From Devosia sp. (GTDB lineage Bacteria > Pseudomonadota > Alphaproteobacteria > Rhizobiales > Devosiaceae), in assembly GCF_025809055.1 (NCBI RefSeq), contig NZ_CP075529.1:3397501-3461500 (forward strand): a DNA stretch of 64,000 nt. Direction: 5' to 3'. Position numbers and translations under genes: made by a program. The notes under the pieces are model-generated. The model ran no database searches. It was given only the letters and a program-made list of their open reading frames with translations, and was not told the DNA's origin. This document shows, one piece after another, positions 45,097 through 54,486 of this stretch. Each line of letters begins with the position of its first letter. The stretch's first letter is position 1.

Positions 45097-46260
45097 TCAG
45101 GCTGACTTGCGGAAATAGCGGTGGGGAACGAATGGAGCGGTGACGGTCTCGGCGGCCTGCGCGCGGCCGCGCACGGAAACCTGCAGTTTCGTGCCGGGAA
45201 CGGCCAGGGCGGGGGGCACGAAGCCCAGTGCAATGGCCTTGCCGAGCGAAGGGGCAAAGCCGCCGCTGGTCACGACGCCCACAATATTGCCGTCAGTATC
45301 GAGAATGTCCGCTCCTTCGCGGGCGGGCGCGCCGTCAACGATCAGGGCCACCCGCTTGCGGGTAAGCTGCCCGTCGCGCTCGGCCAGGATGCGTTCTGCA
45401 CCCGGAAAATCGGCAGCCTCGCGGCGGCGTTTGGAGACGGCGAAGCCCAGGTCGGCCTCGATCGGCGAGACCGTGTCGTTGAGGTCATGACCGTAAAGCG
45501 GCAACCCGGCCTCGAGGCGCAGGCTGTCGCGGGCGCCGAGGCCCACGGGTTTGACCCGGGTGTCGGTCAGGAGGGCGTCCCATAGGGCCAGGGCGTCATG
45601 CTTGTGGACAAGGATTTCGAACCCGTCTTCACCGGTATAGCCGGAGCGTGCCACAAAAACCGTGTCCTGGCCCCAGCTGAACGCGCCGTAATTCATGAAG
45701 CCGAGGTCGGCGGCCTTCGGAATTTCATTGGCGATCACGTTGACGGCTTCCGGTCCCTGCAAGGCCAGGAGGGCATGGTCGCCATCGGCGCGGATCAGCC
45801 TCGCCTTGTCGCCTGCGGCAGCTTCGATCAGCGCAAAGTCATTGTCCTTGGTGCCGGCGTTGACGACGATATAGAGCCCACCGGGCGTGTTCGGGGAACG
45901 GGCAACCATCAGGTCATCGATGATGCCGCCCTGAGCGTTGAGCAGCAGCGTATAGCGGACCTGGCCGGGCTTGAGGCCGGCAATGTCCCCGCAGATCAGC
46001 GGCTCGATAATGGCCGCGATTGCCGCGTGATCGGCATCGGCAACGCCCGTGGGATTATTGAGCACGAGAAAGCTCGGGCCCATATGGCTGACGTCAAACA
46101 GGCCCGCCTGTTCGCGGGTCCATTTGTGCTCGGTCATGATGCCCGTCGGATACTGCACCGGTAGTGCATATCCGCCGAACGGCACGATCCGGCCACCGGC
46201 GGCCTGGTGACGTTCGAAAAGCGGTGTCTGCTTGAGGTCTGCGATCTGCGCTTCGGCCAT
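45097..46260 (-). CDS. gcvT: Glycine cleavage system T protein (aminomethyltransferase)
   Basis: A 387-residue aminomethyltransferase that transfers the methylene group to tetrahydrofolate and releases ammonia. The start MAEAQIADLKQTPLFERHQ at 46260 is preferred because the further open frame upstream reads through the riboswitch. FDVSHMGPSFL, MVARSPNTPGGLY, SGYTGEDGFEI and LRLEAGLPLYGHDL are family blocks. First gene of the operon, controlled by the glycine riboswitch. Confidence 0.95.
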   Translation of the reverse strand: MAEAQIADLKQTPLFERHQAAGGRIVPFGGYALPVQYPTGIMTEHKWTREQAGLFDVSHMGPSFLVLNNPTGVADADHAAIAAIIEPLICGDIAGLKPGQVRYTLLLNAQGGIIDDLMVARSPNTPGGLYIVVNAGTKDNDFALIEAAAGDKARLIRADGDHALLALQGPEAVNVIANEIPKAADLGFMNYGAFSWGQDTVFVARSGYTGEDGFEILVHKHDALALWDALLTDTRVKPVGLGARDSLRLEAGLPLYGHDLNDTVSPIEADLGFAVSKRRREAADFPGAERILAERDGQLTRKRVALIVDGAPAREGADILDTDGNIVGVVTSGGFAPSLGKAIALGFVPPALAVPGTKLQVSVRGRAQAAETVTAPFVPHRYFRKSA

Positions 46261-46320
46261 GGACTCTCTCTGATACAAAGGCGACACGACAAGGCTCCGC
46301 CTGTGGCGGATATGCGTGCC

Positions 46321-46490
46321 CCCTCTGTCCTTGCCCTGAGAGATTTCCCGGCTGAGCGCCGGTTGCTCCTTCGGAGAGGCCGAAAGGCCTGCTTTCCAGA
46401 GTTCCTGACCTGACTGCGGTCCTTTGGCCTGAGAGTTTCCGGGGCGGTTGCTCCTTCGGCGCTGGTGCAAGGACCAGTCTCTCCCGCAGT
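46321..46490 (-). promoter_or_regulatory. Tandem glycine riboswitch upstream of gcvT
   Basis: Read on the minus strand, two gcvT-motif aptamers follow each other: the first (about 46486-46424) and the second (about 46400-46321). Both carry CCGAAGGAGCAA and CTCTCAGG(C/G)CAA followed by AGGAC; the pair is the standard tandem glycine-binding RNA. It turns gcv expression on when glycine is abundant. The 60 nt between the second aptamer and the gcvT start form the expression platform; I did not resolve its fold. Confidence 0.93.
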
Positions 46491-46538
46491 CGGGCGCACC
46501 ATGGGGGAGAATCTGTGAGGCGTCAATTGCGGTTTCTT

Positions 46539-46670
46539 CCTTCTCCCCTTGTGGGAGAAGGTGGATCGCGCGCAGCGCGAGACGGATGAGGGGGCTAATG
46601 TCCAGACGTCGCTCTGTGCACGCGGAGAGAACACCCTCACCCTGCAATTCTCCCACAAGGGAGGGAGGAA
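46539..46670. repeat. Palindromic repeats, family B, between gcvT and atpF
   Basis: CTTCTCCCCTTGTGGGAGAAG with a GGATCGCGCGCAGCGCGAGA tail (46539-46595) and a second, inverted and partial copy CACCCTCACCCTGCAATTC (46631-46670). They lie between the riboswitch and the atp terminator, with no gene. Confidence 0.7.
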
Positions 46671-46684
46671 AGGCGCCGGCAACG

Positions 46685-46711
46685 AAAAAGGCGGGCATCG
46701 CTGCCCGCCTT
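46685..46711 (-). terminator. Terminator of the F0 ATP synthase operon
   Basis: On the minus strand a 10-bp stem AAGGCGGGCA / TGCCCGCCTT with a 4-nt loop is followed by TTTT. It is 25 bp after the atpF stop codon. Confidence 0.8.
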
Positions 46712-46735
46712 GATTGTGTGAGACCAGATCGCCGC

Positions 46736-47224
46736 TTAGTTCAGCTTGCTGCCGACATCGGCGATGGCGGCGTCGATGACCTTGCCACCTTGCTTGTTCA
46801 TCTCGTCAGCCAGCACCACGCGAGCCGCCTCGATGGCGACATCGGCAGAGCGGGCGCGGACTTCGGCAATCGCCTGGGCCTCGGCCTGGGCGATCTTGTC
46901 CTCGACGGCCTTGGTGCGGCGGGTCACGAGTTCTGCAAGCGATGCCTGGGCTTCGGCGGTGAGGCGGGTGGCCTCTTCCTTGGCGGCGGCAACGATGCCC
47001 TCGGCTTCCTGCTCGGCGGCGACGCGCTTCTGCTCATACTCGGTGAGCAGGGCGGCCGCTTCCTCGCGCAGGCGCTTGGCATCGGCAATGTCGGTTTCGA
47101 TCTGCTTGATCTTGTCGTCGAGCATCTTGCCGATGATCCGGGGGACCCCGAAATACACCATCAGGCCGAGAAAGATGACCAGGCCAACCGTGGCAAAGAA
47201 GCTGTTATCCAACCATTCTGGCAT
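46736..47224 (-). CDS. atpF: ATP synthase F0 subunit b
   Basis: A 162-residue peripheral stalk subunit with one N-terminal membrane helix (about 8-28, FFATVGLVIFLGLMVYFGVP) and a long charged coil. It pairs with b' to hold F1 against rotation. Last gene of the operon. Confidence 0.94.
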   Translation of the reverse strand: MPEWLDNSFFATVGLVIFLGLMVYFGVPRIIGKMLDDKIKQIETDIADAKRLREEAAALLTEYEQKRVAAEQEAEGIVAAAKEEATRLTAEAQASLAELVTRRTKAVEDKIAQAEAQAIAEVRARSADVAIEAARVVLADEMNKQGGKVIDAAIADVGSKLN

Positions 47225-47229
47225 GGCGC

Positions 47230-47880
47230 TTACCCCTTGACCTTGGCAACGGCAGCGCGAACGCTGTCTGCGGAAACGTCACCGACGAGCTGGCCGACAA
47301 CGGCGCGTGCCGTTTCGCCGGCGATCTCGTCGACATGGGTCAGGGCCTCGGCCTTGGTCTGGGCAATGCGGCCTTCGGCTTCGCTCACCTTGGCGGCGAG
47401 GTCACCCTCTACGGCGGCGCGCTTGCTGGCCAGGTCCGCCTGGATGGCGTCGCGGGTTTCGCTGGCAATGCCCTGGGCCTTGGCCTTGGCTTCCGCCAGG
47501 GCCTTTTCATAGGCGGCGATGGCCGCATCGGTCTTCTGGCGGTCCGCATCGGCCGCGGCAAGATCGGCGTCGATCAGAGCCTTGCGGTTTTCAACGATGC
47601 CGCCGAGGCGGGGCAGGGCCACCTTGCTCAGCAGCAGATAGAGCACGCCAAAGGTAATGGCGAGCCACAGCAGCTGGCTGGGGAAGGTTGCGGGGTCGAA
47701 GGGCGGGAAAACGTCCGAACCATGGTCACCGCCATGCGCTTCGGTCGTCGCATGTGTATCGGCCGTCGGATCGCCATGGGCGTCGTCGGTCGCGTGCGCA
47801 GCGTCGGTGGTGCCAGCGGCTTCGGTGCCGTGATCCTCCGCCGGAATTTCCGCTTCTTGAGCGTAGGCTTGCGTTACCAT
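47230..47880 (-). CDS. ATP synthase F0 subunit b'
   Basis: A 216-residue b' subunit: membrane helix about 72-92 (LLWLAITFGVLYLLLSKVAL) then a coiled coil, with the VPR-like ALPRLGGIVENRK of the family. An N-terminal 60-residue segment is rich in His, Ala, Asp and Thr and is not part of the usual fold. Two b-type genes are typical of alphaproteobacteria and cyanobacteria. Confidence 0.92.
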   Translation of the reverse strand: MVTQAYAQEAEIPAEDHGTEAAGTTDAAHATDDAHGDPTADTHATTEAHGGDHGSDVFPPFDPATFPSQLLWLAITFGVLYLLLSKVALPRLGGIVENRKALIDADLAAADADRQKTDAAIAAYEKALAEAKAKAQGIASETRDAIQADLASKRAAVEGDLAAKVSEAEGRIAQTKAEALTHVDEIAGETARAVVGQLVGDVSADSVRAAVAKVKG

Positions 47881-47983
47881 CTGGTCGAGGTCCCGTTAAA
47901 TCCGGTCACCCGGCCGAAAGGCCGGAACAGGGAGGCAGCCGGACGGAATGGCCCGGCCGCTTCAATCTTGGCGTTGTCGCGAA

Positions 47984-48211
47984 TTAGGCGACGAACAGCA
48001 GGATCAGGGCAACCAGGAACGAGAAGATGCCCAGAGCTTCGGTCACGGCGAAGCCGAAGATCAGGTTACCGAACTGGCTCGGAGCAGCCGACGGGTTGCG
48101 CAGGGCACCCGACAGGAAGTTGCCGAAGATGTTGGCCACGCCCAGGGCAGCACCGGCCATACCGAAGGTGGCAATACCGGCACCGATGAACTTTGCGGCT
48201 TCAGCTTCCAT
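47984..48211 (-). CDS. atpE: ATP synthase F0 subunit c
   Basis: A 75-residue two-helix proteolipid of the rotor ring. The polar loop RNPSAAPSQF and the second helix FGFAVTEALGIFSFLVALIL contain the proton-carrying carboxylate (Glu near 57). Strongly conserved. Confidence 0.96.
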   Translation of the reverse strand: MEAEAAKFIGAGIATFGMAGAALGVANIFGNFLSGALRNPSAAPSQFGNLIFGFAVTEALGIFSFLVALILLFVA

Positions 48212-48269
48212 TTTAATGTCCTTTCAAGCGACTTTTGGGGTCCGGCGGGTCATCCACCGGAAATGGGGG

Positions 48270-49049
48270 TTAGTGGGACGGGTGGATCGCGTCGTTGAGA
48301 TACATGCAGGTCAGGACCGCGAAGACATAGGCCTGGACTGCACCGACGAGAAACTCGAGGCCGGTCAGCGCGATGGCCATCAGGACCGGCAGGATGGCTG
48401 CAAACCAGCCAAAGGCACCGAGACCCGCGATCATCATCACGGCGAAGCCGGTGAACACCTTGAGGGTAATGTGGCCGGCAAGGATGTTGCCGAACAGACG
48501 AACCGACAGCGAGATCGGACGCGACAGGAAGGAAATGACTTCGATCGGCGTCACGATGGGCAGGATATAGCCCGGCACGCCTGCCGGCACGAACAGCTTG
48601 AGGAACTTCGGGCCGTTCTTGATGAAGCCGTAGAGGATGACGGTCAGGAAGACCAGCATCGACAGCGCGAAGGTGACGATGATGTGGCTGGTGACGGTGA
48701 AGAAATACGGCACCATGCCGAACATGTTGGCCACGAAAATGAAGGTGAAGAGGCTGAACACCAGCGGCATGAACTTCATGCCTTCCTTGCCGGCCGAACT
48801 TCGCACCATTCCGGCTACGAACTCGTAGAGCAGCTCGGCCACCAGCTGCAGACGGTTGGGAACCAGGCGCTTGCCGGCAGTGGCCCACAGCAGGAAGGCC
48901 ACGATCACCGCCACGGTCAGGACCATGAACAGCGACGAATTGGTAAAGGCAAAGGTGGTGCCCGAACCTTCGGTGCCATCTCCACCAATGGTGAAGAGCT
49001 TGGCAATGTCATAGATGACAAACTGGTGGATCGGGTCAGTACCGGCCAT
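48270..49049 (-). CDS. atpB: ATP synthase F0 subunit a
   Basis: A 259-residue membrane subunit with the half-channels for protons. SLSVRLFGNILAGHITLKV holds the essential arginine (near residue 184) and GLEFLVGAVQAYVFAVLTCM the last helix. Starts at the ATG at 49049. Confidence 0.96.
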   Translation of the reverse strand: MAGTDPIHQFVIYDIAKLFTIGGDGTEGSGTTFAFTNSSLFMVLTVAVIVAFLLWATAGKRLVPNRLQLVAELLYEFVAGMVRSSAGKEGMKFMPLVFSLFTFIFVANMFGMVPYFFTVTSHIIVTFALSMLVFLTVILYGFIKNGPKFLKLFVPAGVPGYILPIVTPIEVISFLSRPISLSVRLFGNILAGHITLKVFTGFAVMMIAGLGAFGWFAAILPVLMAIALTGLEFLVGAVQAYVFAVLTCMYLNDAIHPSH

Positions 49050-49070
49050 GGAGCCCTCTAAGTGTCATCA

Positions 49071-49463
49071 CTATTCGTCCCGCTCTTCGTCTTCCGCGTC
49101 GGGTCCGAGATCGGACCCCGGCGGGGCAGGCGATGCGGCATTCATTTCCGCCACCACTCGGATGACGTTTAGGATTCCAGCGGCAAAGCCCATCATCAGA
49201 AGGATGAGCAAGCCCCAGGGGCTGGTTCCCAGGCCAAGGTCGATCAGGTAGCCAATACCGGCTCCCACCATGACCGCGGCGACGAATTCAGTACCGATGC
49301 GCAAGCCGCGCGCCAGACCACTCATCTCCGGGGAAGCATCGCGCGAGGCTCTGTTGTCCTCCCGTTCCCGCTCCCGCTTGGCGGAGGCGATGCGCGATGC
49401 GAGATCGTGCGTCACCCCTTGAGCGCTGCCTGGCTTGCCTTGGTCGTCCGGCGGTTTGGTCAT
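49071..49463 (-). CDS. atpI: ATP synthase subunit I
   Basis: A 130-residue AtpI: two membrane helices (about 55-75 and 81-102) with GAGIGYLIDLGLGTSPWGLL. The N-terminal 45 residues and the C-terminus (EDEERDE) are charged. It assists c-ring assembly or Mg uptake in the family. First gene of the operon. Confidence 0.9.
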   Translation of the reverse strand: MTKPPDDQGKPGSAQGVTHDLASRIASAKREREREDNRASRDASPEMSGLARGLRIGTEFVAAVMVGAGIGYLIDLGLGTSPWGLLILLMMGFAAGILNVIRVVAEMNAASPAPPGSDLGPDAEDEERDE

Positions 49464-49766
49464 CCGCAGCTCCCCTTGGCCGGCCAGTTTCCCGGTTCTC
49501 CGGGCGCCCTTATCAAGTCGCGCGCAACATAGTGGTGGCCCCTATTGGTGTCAAGGCGGCTGGCTTTGAGGTAAGCTTATGTTTTTTAAGACATATTTGG
49601 TTTGCAAAAGGGGTGCGGCATGCTGTCCACACCCAGTTCGTGGCGGAGTCGTGGCAACCGGGAGGGATTCTGGGCGCGCTTGGCGCCCTGCGGCATTGCT
49701 CCAGTTGTCCTCAGGCCCTGAATAGGGCATGGCAGAACGCTGTGGATGAAATGAACGAGGCTCCAA
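49464..49766. other. Intergenic region upstream of atpI
   Basis: 303 bp that must hold the atp operon promoter and that of the small plus-strand gene. A hairpin GGGCGC/GCGCCC is at 49672-49688 without a T run; the stretch around 49568-49600 is AT-rich. I find no gene or repeat family. Confidence 0.5.
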
Positions 49767-50093
49767 ATGAATCTGCCCGATGTCGAACGCCTGGTCTCCG
49801 AGCTGCTGGCCAGGGGAGACATGACCTCAGATACCATTGAGGATCTCGAACGCATCCAGGCTGAGGCCCGCGCCGGCCAGTCCTATCCCGATGATCTCGA
49901 TTATCTGCGGGCCCTGCATGCCCGCGTCACGACCGGCACCAGCGAGGTAGCGCCCGTGTCCGCCGAAGCACAGGGCGGGACCATCGTGGAAAACCTGCAG
50001 CGCGAAATTGCCGATCTCCGCGCCGAGCTCGACGCAGCCCACCGCACCGTCGCCGACCTGCGCGAACAGCTGGCAGTTTCGACCGAGCAATAG
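49767..50093 (+). CDS. Small hypothetical protein with C-terminal coiled coil
   Basis: 108 residues: a helical N-terminal half (SELLARGDMTSDTIEDLERI) and a coiled coil (about 71-103, VENLQREIADLRAELDAAH). No signal, membrane helix or known family. Codon use looks like the neighbouring genes. It is convergent with smc, 13 bp away. Confidence 0.65.
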   Translation: MNLPDVERLVSELLARGDMTSDTIEDLERIQAEARAGQSYPDDLDYLRALHARVTTGTSEVAPVSAEAQGGTIVENLQREIADLRAELDAAHRTVADLREQLAVSTEQ

Positions 50094-50106
50094 GCTACGC
50101 AGTAGT

Positions 50107-53100
50107 CTAACTCGCTTCGCGGTAACTTTCGGCCGTCGTCAGGTCCACCGACACCAGTTGGCTGACGCCGCGCTCGGCCATGGTTACGCCGAACAGGCGG
50201 TCCATGCGGCTCATGGTGATCGGATTGTGCGTGATCACCATGAAACGGGTCTGTGTGCGCTGGCGCATGGAATCGAGCAGGTTGCAGAAGCGCTCGACAT
50301 TGGCGTCGTCCAGCGGCGCATCGACCTCGTCGAGCACGCAGATCGGCGCCGGATTGGTCAGGAACACTGCAAAGATCAGGCTCATGGCGGTGAGCGCCTG
50401 CTCGCCGCCCGACAGGAGGGTCATTGTCTGCGGCTTCTTGCCCGGCGGGCGGGCGATGATCTCGAGACCCGCCTCGAGCGGATCATCGCTTTCCACAAAG
50501 CTCAGCTCGGCCGTGCCACCGCCAAAGAGCGTGGTGAAGAGCTCCTGGAAATGGGCGTTGACCTTGCCGAAAGCCTCGTTGAGCCGGGCCCGGCCTTCCC
50601 GGTTCAGGGCTGAAATGCCGCCGCGCAGCTTGGCAATGGCTTCGATAATGTCGTCGCGGTCACGGACCATGGTGTCCAGTTTTTCCTGGACCTCCTCGGC
50701 TTCCTTTTCGGCCGACAGGTTGACGCCGCCCAACCGTTCGCGTTCCGACTTGAGGCGCTCGAGCCTTTGTTCAGTTGGGTGCTCGGCCGGCAGGGCCTCC
50801 TCCGGACGGATGCCCGACACTTCCAATGTCTTGCTGGCCGGAATACCCAGCGTTTCCTCGGTCTGGCGCTCGATCTGCTGCCGCTGGGCCATGCTGCCCC
50901 GAAGGCGCTCCTCGATCCGGGTCAGCTCGATGCGTACGGCGTTTTGAGCATCATGGGCGGTCTTGTGTGCCTTGTCCGCCTCGCGCCAGGCCGTCTGGGC
51001 GGCATTGAAACGGTCACCGGCGATCTGGTGCTCTGAGCGTGCCGTCTCGATCTGGTCATCCAGTTGCGCCCTTTTGCTGGAAAACCCGTCGGGTGCTTCC
51101 GCCAAGGCGGTCAGTTGGGCCGCCACATCGGCGCTGCGCTGATCCAGCGTCGCCAGTTGCGCCTGGGCCCCATCGTGGCGCCTTTGCCAGGCCGCCCCGT
51201 CCCGCGCCAGTTGGTCGAGCCTGCCGGCGCGGATTCGTGCCGCCGATTCGACAGTGCCGAGAGCCAGCCGGGCCTGGTCGGCCTGGTCCCGCAGGGCAGC
51301 CAGTTGGCGCTGTCCGGCCTCGACTTCCGCGGCGATAGCGCTTTCATCGCTGGCGTCATGCATGGCCGCTTCTGCCTCAACCTGCATGGTTTCGGCCTCG
51401 CTCAAGCTAGCGGCAAGGCGTGTGCGTGCTTCCTCGAGCGCCGTCCGGCGGGTGGCGAGATCACCGATGGCCCGCTGGGCCCGGTCGACCTCTGTCTGCG
51501 CCGAACCGATGGCGTGTTGAGCAACGCGCCAGGCTTCCCGGCTTGCTTTCTCGGCCTGCCGGGCTTCGGTCACGGCACTGGCCAGAGCCTCGACATCGCG
51601 TTTCCAGCCGTTGCGCTCGCCCTTGGCGCGCGTCACTTCCTCGTCCAGTTCGGCCAGGCGGTTGCGCTGAGCCAGGCGCTGTGCGGCGGCGCTGGGCGCG
51701 TCGGCAGCGGCCACGAAACCATCCCAGCGCCACAGGGCGCCCTCCAGCGTCACCAGGCGCTGGCCCGGTTTCAGCGCTCGCATCAGCGCGGGCCCGTCGA
51801 TGGCGTCCACGAGCCCGATCTGATCCAGCCGGCGTTTGAGCAGCGGTGTGCCCGAGACATGGCGCGACAGCGGTTCTGCGCCCTGCGGCAGCGCCGGGTC
51901 GTCATAGCCGTCTATCGCCACCGACCAGTGGATCGGCGCCCCAAGGTCCGAGGAGGCCTCCAGGTCATCGCCCAGCGCTGCGCCGAGCGCCGTCTCATAG
52001 CCGGGTGCCACGGCCAGTTCGTCGACCACCGCCGGCCAGAGCCCGCCATCGCCTGAATTGAGCATTCGCGCCAGGGTCGAGGCTTCTGCCTCAAGGCGCG
52101 TTACCAAGGCGTCGAGCTCGGCAAGCCTGGGGCGTGCCGTGTCGAGCCTAGCTTGAGCGGCACTCGCCGCCTCCTCGGCCGACAGGGCCTGTTGTTCGGC
52201 AGTTGCAGCGCTTGCCTGTGCCGATTCCAGCGCCGCCCGGCGCGCCGACAGGGTTTCGTCGGCGTCCAGTACCGAAATCACCTTGGCCAGGTCCGTTTCC
52301 ACCTCGGCCACCTGCTGCGCCAGCCGGCCATGGCGGGTCCTGGCCTCTGCAAGGTTGCGCTCCGCCTGCGTCCGGCGCGCCCGCAATTGCGCGAGGGTAT
52401 CGGCGGCGCTCCGGTTCGCCTGTTCGGCTTCTGCAACCGCCGACCGCGCCAGCTCGGCCCGGCCCTTTGCGGCTTCGAAATCGGATTGGGCGGCGTCCTG
52501 TTCCGCCGTCAGGCGCTGCTGTTCCTCAGCATAGCCGGCCAGTGTCGCCTGGCTTTCGCTGACCAGGTCACGCTCGCGCTGGCCGTCGGCCGCGATCTGA
52601 CGCAAGCGGTCTTCGAGTTCGACCCGGCGCTGGCCGATCCGGCGCGCCTCTTCGGCCAGCTGTTCGGCCAGAATGGTATAGCGCTGCAGAACCGCACCAG
52701 TCACCGCCTCGCGCTCGCGCAACGGCGCAAGCGCCGCCTCGGCCGCCTCGGCCGCCTTCTGTGCGGCAAGCTCGGCATGATTGGCATCGGCCAATTGGCG
52801 GATCAAAACCGCTTGGGCGGCCTCGGTTTCCTTTTCGGCGACCCGGCTCGCAACCCAGCGGATATGAAACAGGGTCGCCTCTGCCCGGCGAATGTCACCG
52901 GAAAGCCCGCGATAGCGATTGGCCAGCCGGGCCTGTCGCTTCAGCGTTTCAAGCTGGCTCTCGACCTGGGCGATGATGTCGTCGACGCGCTCGAGATTGC
53001 TCTCGGCAGCGCGCAGCCGCAATTCCGCTTCGTGGCGCCGGGAATGAAGGCCCGAAATACCAGCTGCTTCTTCCAGAAGCGCGCGTCGCGCCGTCGGCTT

Positions 53101-53565
53101 GGCCGCGATCAGTTCGCCGATCTGGCCCTGGCGGACCATGGCCGGCGAATGGGCGCCGGTCGAAGCGTCGGCAAACAGCAGTTGCACGTCGCGCGCACGC
53201 ACTTCCTTGCCATTGACGCGATAGACCGAACCCGCCTCGCGCTCGATGCGGCGGGTCACCTCAAGCACATCGGCCGTGTTGAGCACAGCGGGTGCCGATC
53301 GATCGGAATTGTCGAGGATGAGCGTGACTTCGGCCGTGTTGCGGGCCGGGCGGTTTCCCGAGCCCGAAAAGATGACGTCATCCATGCCCGAGGCCCGCAT
53401 GGCCTTGTACGAGCTTTCGCCCATCACCCAGCGCATGGCCTCGACCAGGTTCGACTTGCCGCAACCATTGGGTCCGACAATACCGGTCAGGCCCGGCTCC
53501 ATGACCAGCACCGTCTCGTCGCTGAAACTCTTGAAGCCGTGGAGGCGGAGGCGGGAGAATTTCAT
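50107..53565 (-). CDS. smc: Chromosome segregation protein SMC
   Basis: A 1152-residue SMC ATPase. Walker A GPNGCGKSN (31-39) at the start, coiled-coil arms with a central hinge (about 490-650) and the C-terminal signature LLSGGEQALTAMSL with Walker B ICVLDEVDAPLDD (near residues 1050-1095). With ScpA and ScpB it loads at the origin and organises the chromosome. Full length. A DsbA-like gene lies 150 bp upstream, separated by family B repeats. Confidence 0.97.
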   Translation of the reverse strand: MKFSRLRLHGFKSFSDETVLVMEPGLTGIVGPNGCGKSNLVEAMRWVMGESSYKAMRASGMDDVIFSGSGNRPARNTAEVTLILDNSDRSAPAVLNTADVLEVTRRIEREAGSVYRVNGKEVRARDVQLLFADASTGAHSPAMVRQGQIGELIAAKPTARRALLEEAAGISGLHSRRHEAELRLRAAESNLERVDDIIAQVESQLETLKRQARLANRYRGLSGDIRRAEATLFHIRWVASRVAEKETEAAQAVLIRQLADANHAELAAQKAAEAAEAALAPLREREAVTGAVLQRYTILAEQLAEEARRIGQRRVELEDRLRQIAADGQRERDLVSESQATLAGYAEEQQRLTAEQDAAQSDFEAAKGRAELARSAVAEAEQANRSAADTLAQLRARRTQAERNLAEARTRHGRLAQQVAEVETDLAKVISVLDADETLSARRAALESAQASAATAEQQALSAEEAASAAQARLDTARPRLAELDALVTRLEAEASTLARMLNSGDGGLWPAVVDELAVAPGYETALGAALGDDLEASSDLGAPIHWSVAIDGYDDPALPQGAEPLSRHVSGTPLLKRRLDQIGLVDAIDGPALMRALKPGQRLVTLEGALWRWDGFVAAADAPSAAAQRLAQRNRLAELDEEVTRAKGERNGWKRDVEALASAVTEARQAEKASREAWRVAQHAIGSAQTEVDRAQRAIGDLATRRTALEEARTRLAASLSEAETMQVEAEAAMHDASDESAIAAEVEAGQRQLAALRDQADQARLALGTVESAARIRAGRLDQLARDGAAWQRRHDGAQAQLATLDQRSADVAAQLTALAEAPDGFSSKRAQLDDQIETARSEHQIAGDRFNAAQTAWREADKAHKTAHDAQNAVRIELTRIEERLRGSMAQRQQIERQTEETLGIPASKTLEVSGIRPEEALPAEHPTEQRLERLKSERERLGGVNLSAEKEAEEVQEKLDTMVRDRDDIIEAIAKLRGGISALNREGRARLNEAFGKVNAHFQELFTTLFGGGTAELSFVESDDPLEAGLEIIARPPGKKPQTMTLLSGGEQALTAMSLIFAVFLTNPAPICVLDEVDAPLDDANVERFCNLLDSMRQRTQTRFMVITHNPITMSRMDRLFGVTMAERGVSQLVSVDLTTAESYREAS

Positions 53566-53590
53566 GCCCCATGCCCCAATGATGTATTTT

Positions 53591-53700
53591 CCCTCTCCCC
53601 TTGTGGGAGAGGGTGCCCGAAGGGCGGGCGAGGGGTTCCAGCCGGGAACGCGAACCCCTCATCCGGCGCGAAGCGCGGCCTTCTCCCGCAGTGGGAGAAG
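53591..53700. repeat. Palindromic repeats, family B, two copies between smc and the dsbA-like gene
   Basis: CCTCTCCCCTTGTGGGAGAGG with the GTGCCCGAAGGGCGGGCGAG tail (53591-53636) and, inverted, CCTCATCCGGCGCGAAGCGC and CTTCTCCCGCAGTGGGAGAAG (53657-53700). Confidence 0.75.
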
Positions 53701-53715
53701 GCAGAAGTCGTCTGC

Positions 53716-54486
53716 TTACTGCGCGGTGGTGGTGTCAGTTGCCGGCGTTTCGGTGGCAGGGGCCATTGCGTCAGCAGCTGGGGCCATGGCGTCTTCTGCC
53801 GGTGCGACGTCCGCGCCGGCGGCCGGAGCCACGAAATCGGCAGGCACAAGCGGGTCGATTTCGGCAGCGAGCTGCTCCAAAGTCTTGCCACCCGAAAGCG
53901 TCTTGCCATTGACATAGAAGGTCGGTGTTCCCGAGAGCCCGAATTCATCCAGCGCCTGCTCGCGCTGGGCTTCCATCGCGGTGAACAGGTCCTGATTCGT
54001 CAAGGCAGCGTTGAAGCTTTCCTCTGTAAAACCGAGCTGCTGGGCAATGGTGTAGAGGGCGTCACGCGGCTTTTCCGAGGCGGCCCAGGTCGTCTGGGTC
54101 TTGAAATAGGTCTCGATGACCGAGTGATAGTTCTCGGGGCCGGCGGCCTCGGCCAGCATGAACACGGCCGCGTCGAGCGCATTGCGCACGAAGGGGCGCA
54201 GGATGAAGTTCACCTTGCCGGTCTCGATATAGGCGGTCTTGAACTCGGGATAGACCGTGTTGTGGAAGGTCGCGCAGTGCGGGCAGGTGGGCGAAGCATA
54301 TTCGATCACGGTGACCGGCGCATCGGCATTGCCCTCGGCATGGTCGGCCAGGCCCCCGGCAGGCGCCATCAACTTGGCCACATCGATCATGTCGCCTTCC
54401 GCGGCCTGGGTGCCGGAAATGCCGGCCACGCTCAGGGCAGAGGCGGCAGCGGCAAGAATGATTGTATCACGGCGGTTGATCAGCAC
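53716..54486 (-). CDS. DsbA-family thioredoxin-fold oxidoreductase
   Basis: 256 residues: signal peptide (1-29, LAAAASALSVAGISGTQA), a DsbA/BdbD-like domain with the active site CPHC (about 69-72, in ASPTCPHCATF) and a cis-Pro loop GLSGTPTFYVNG. It oxidises or isomerises disulfides in the periplasm. An unusual C-terminal tail of about 40 residues is Ala/Pro-rich with repeated APA-xx-DAMAP units. It lies between smc and dciA, a conserved order. Confidence 0.9.
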   Translation of the reverse strand: MLINRRDTIILAAAASALSVAGISGTQAAEGDMIDVAKLMAPAGGLADHAEGNADAPVTVIEYASPTCPHCATFHNTVYPEFKTAYIETGKVNFILRPFVRNALDAAVFMLAEAAGPENYHSVIETYFKTQTTWAASEKPRDALYTIAQQLGFTEESFNAALTNQDLFTAMEAQREQALDEFGLSGTPTFYVNGKTLSGGKTLEQLAAEIDPLVPADFVAPAAGADVAPAEDAMAPAADAMAPATETPATDTTTAQ

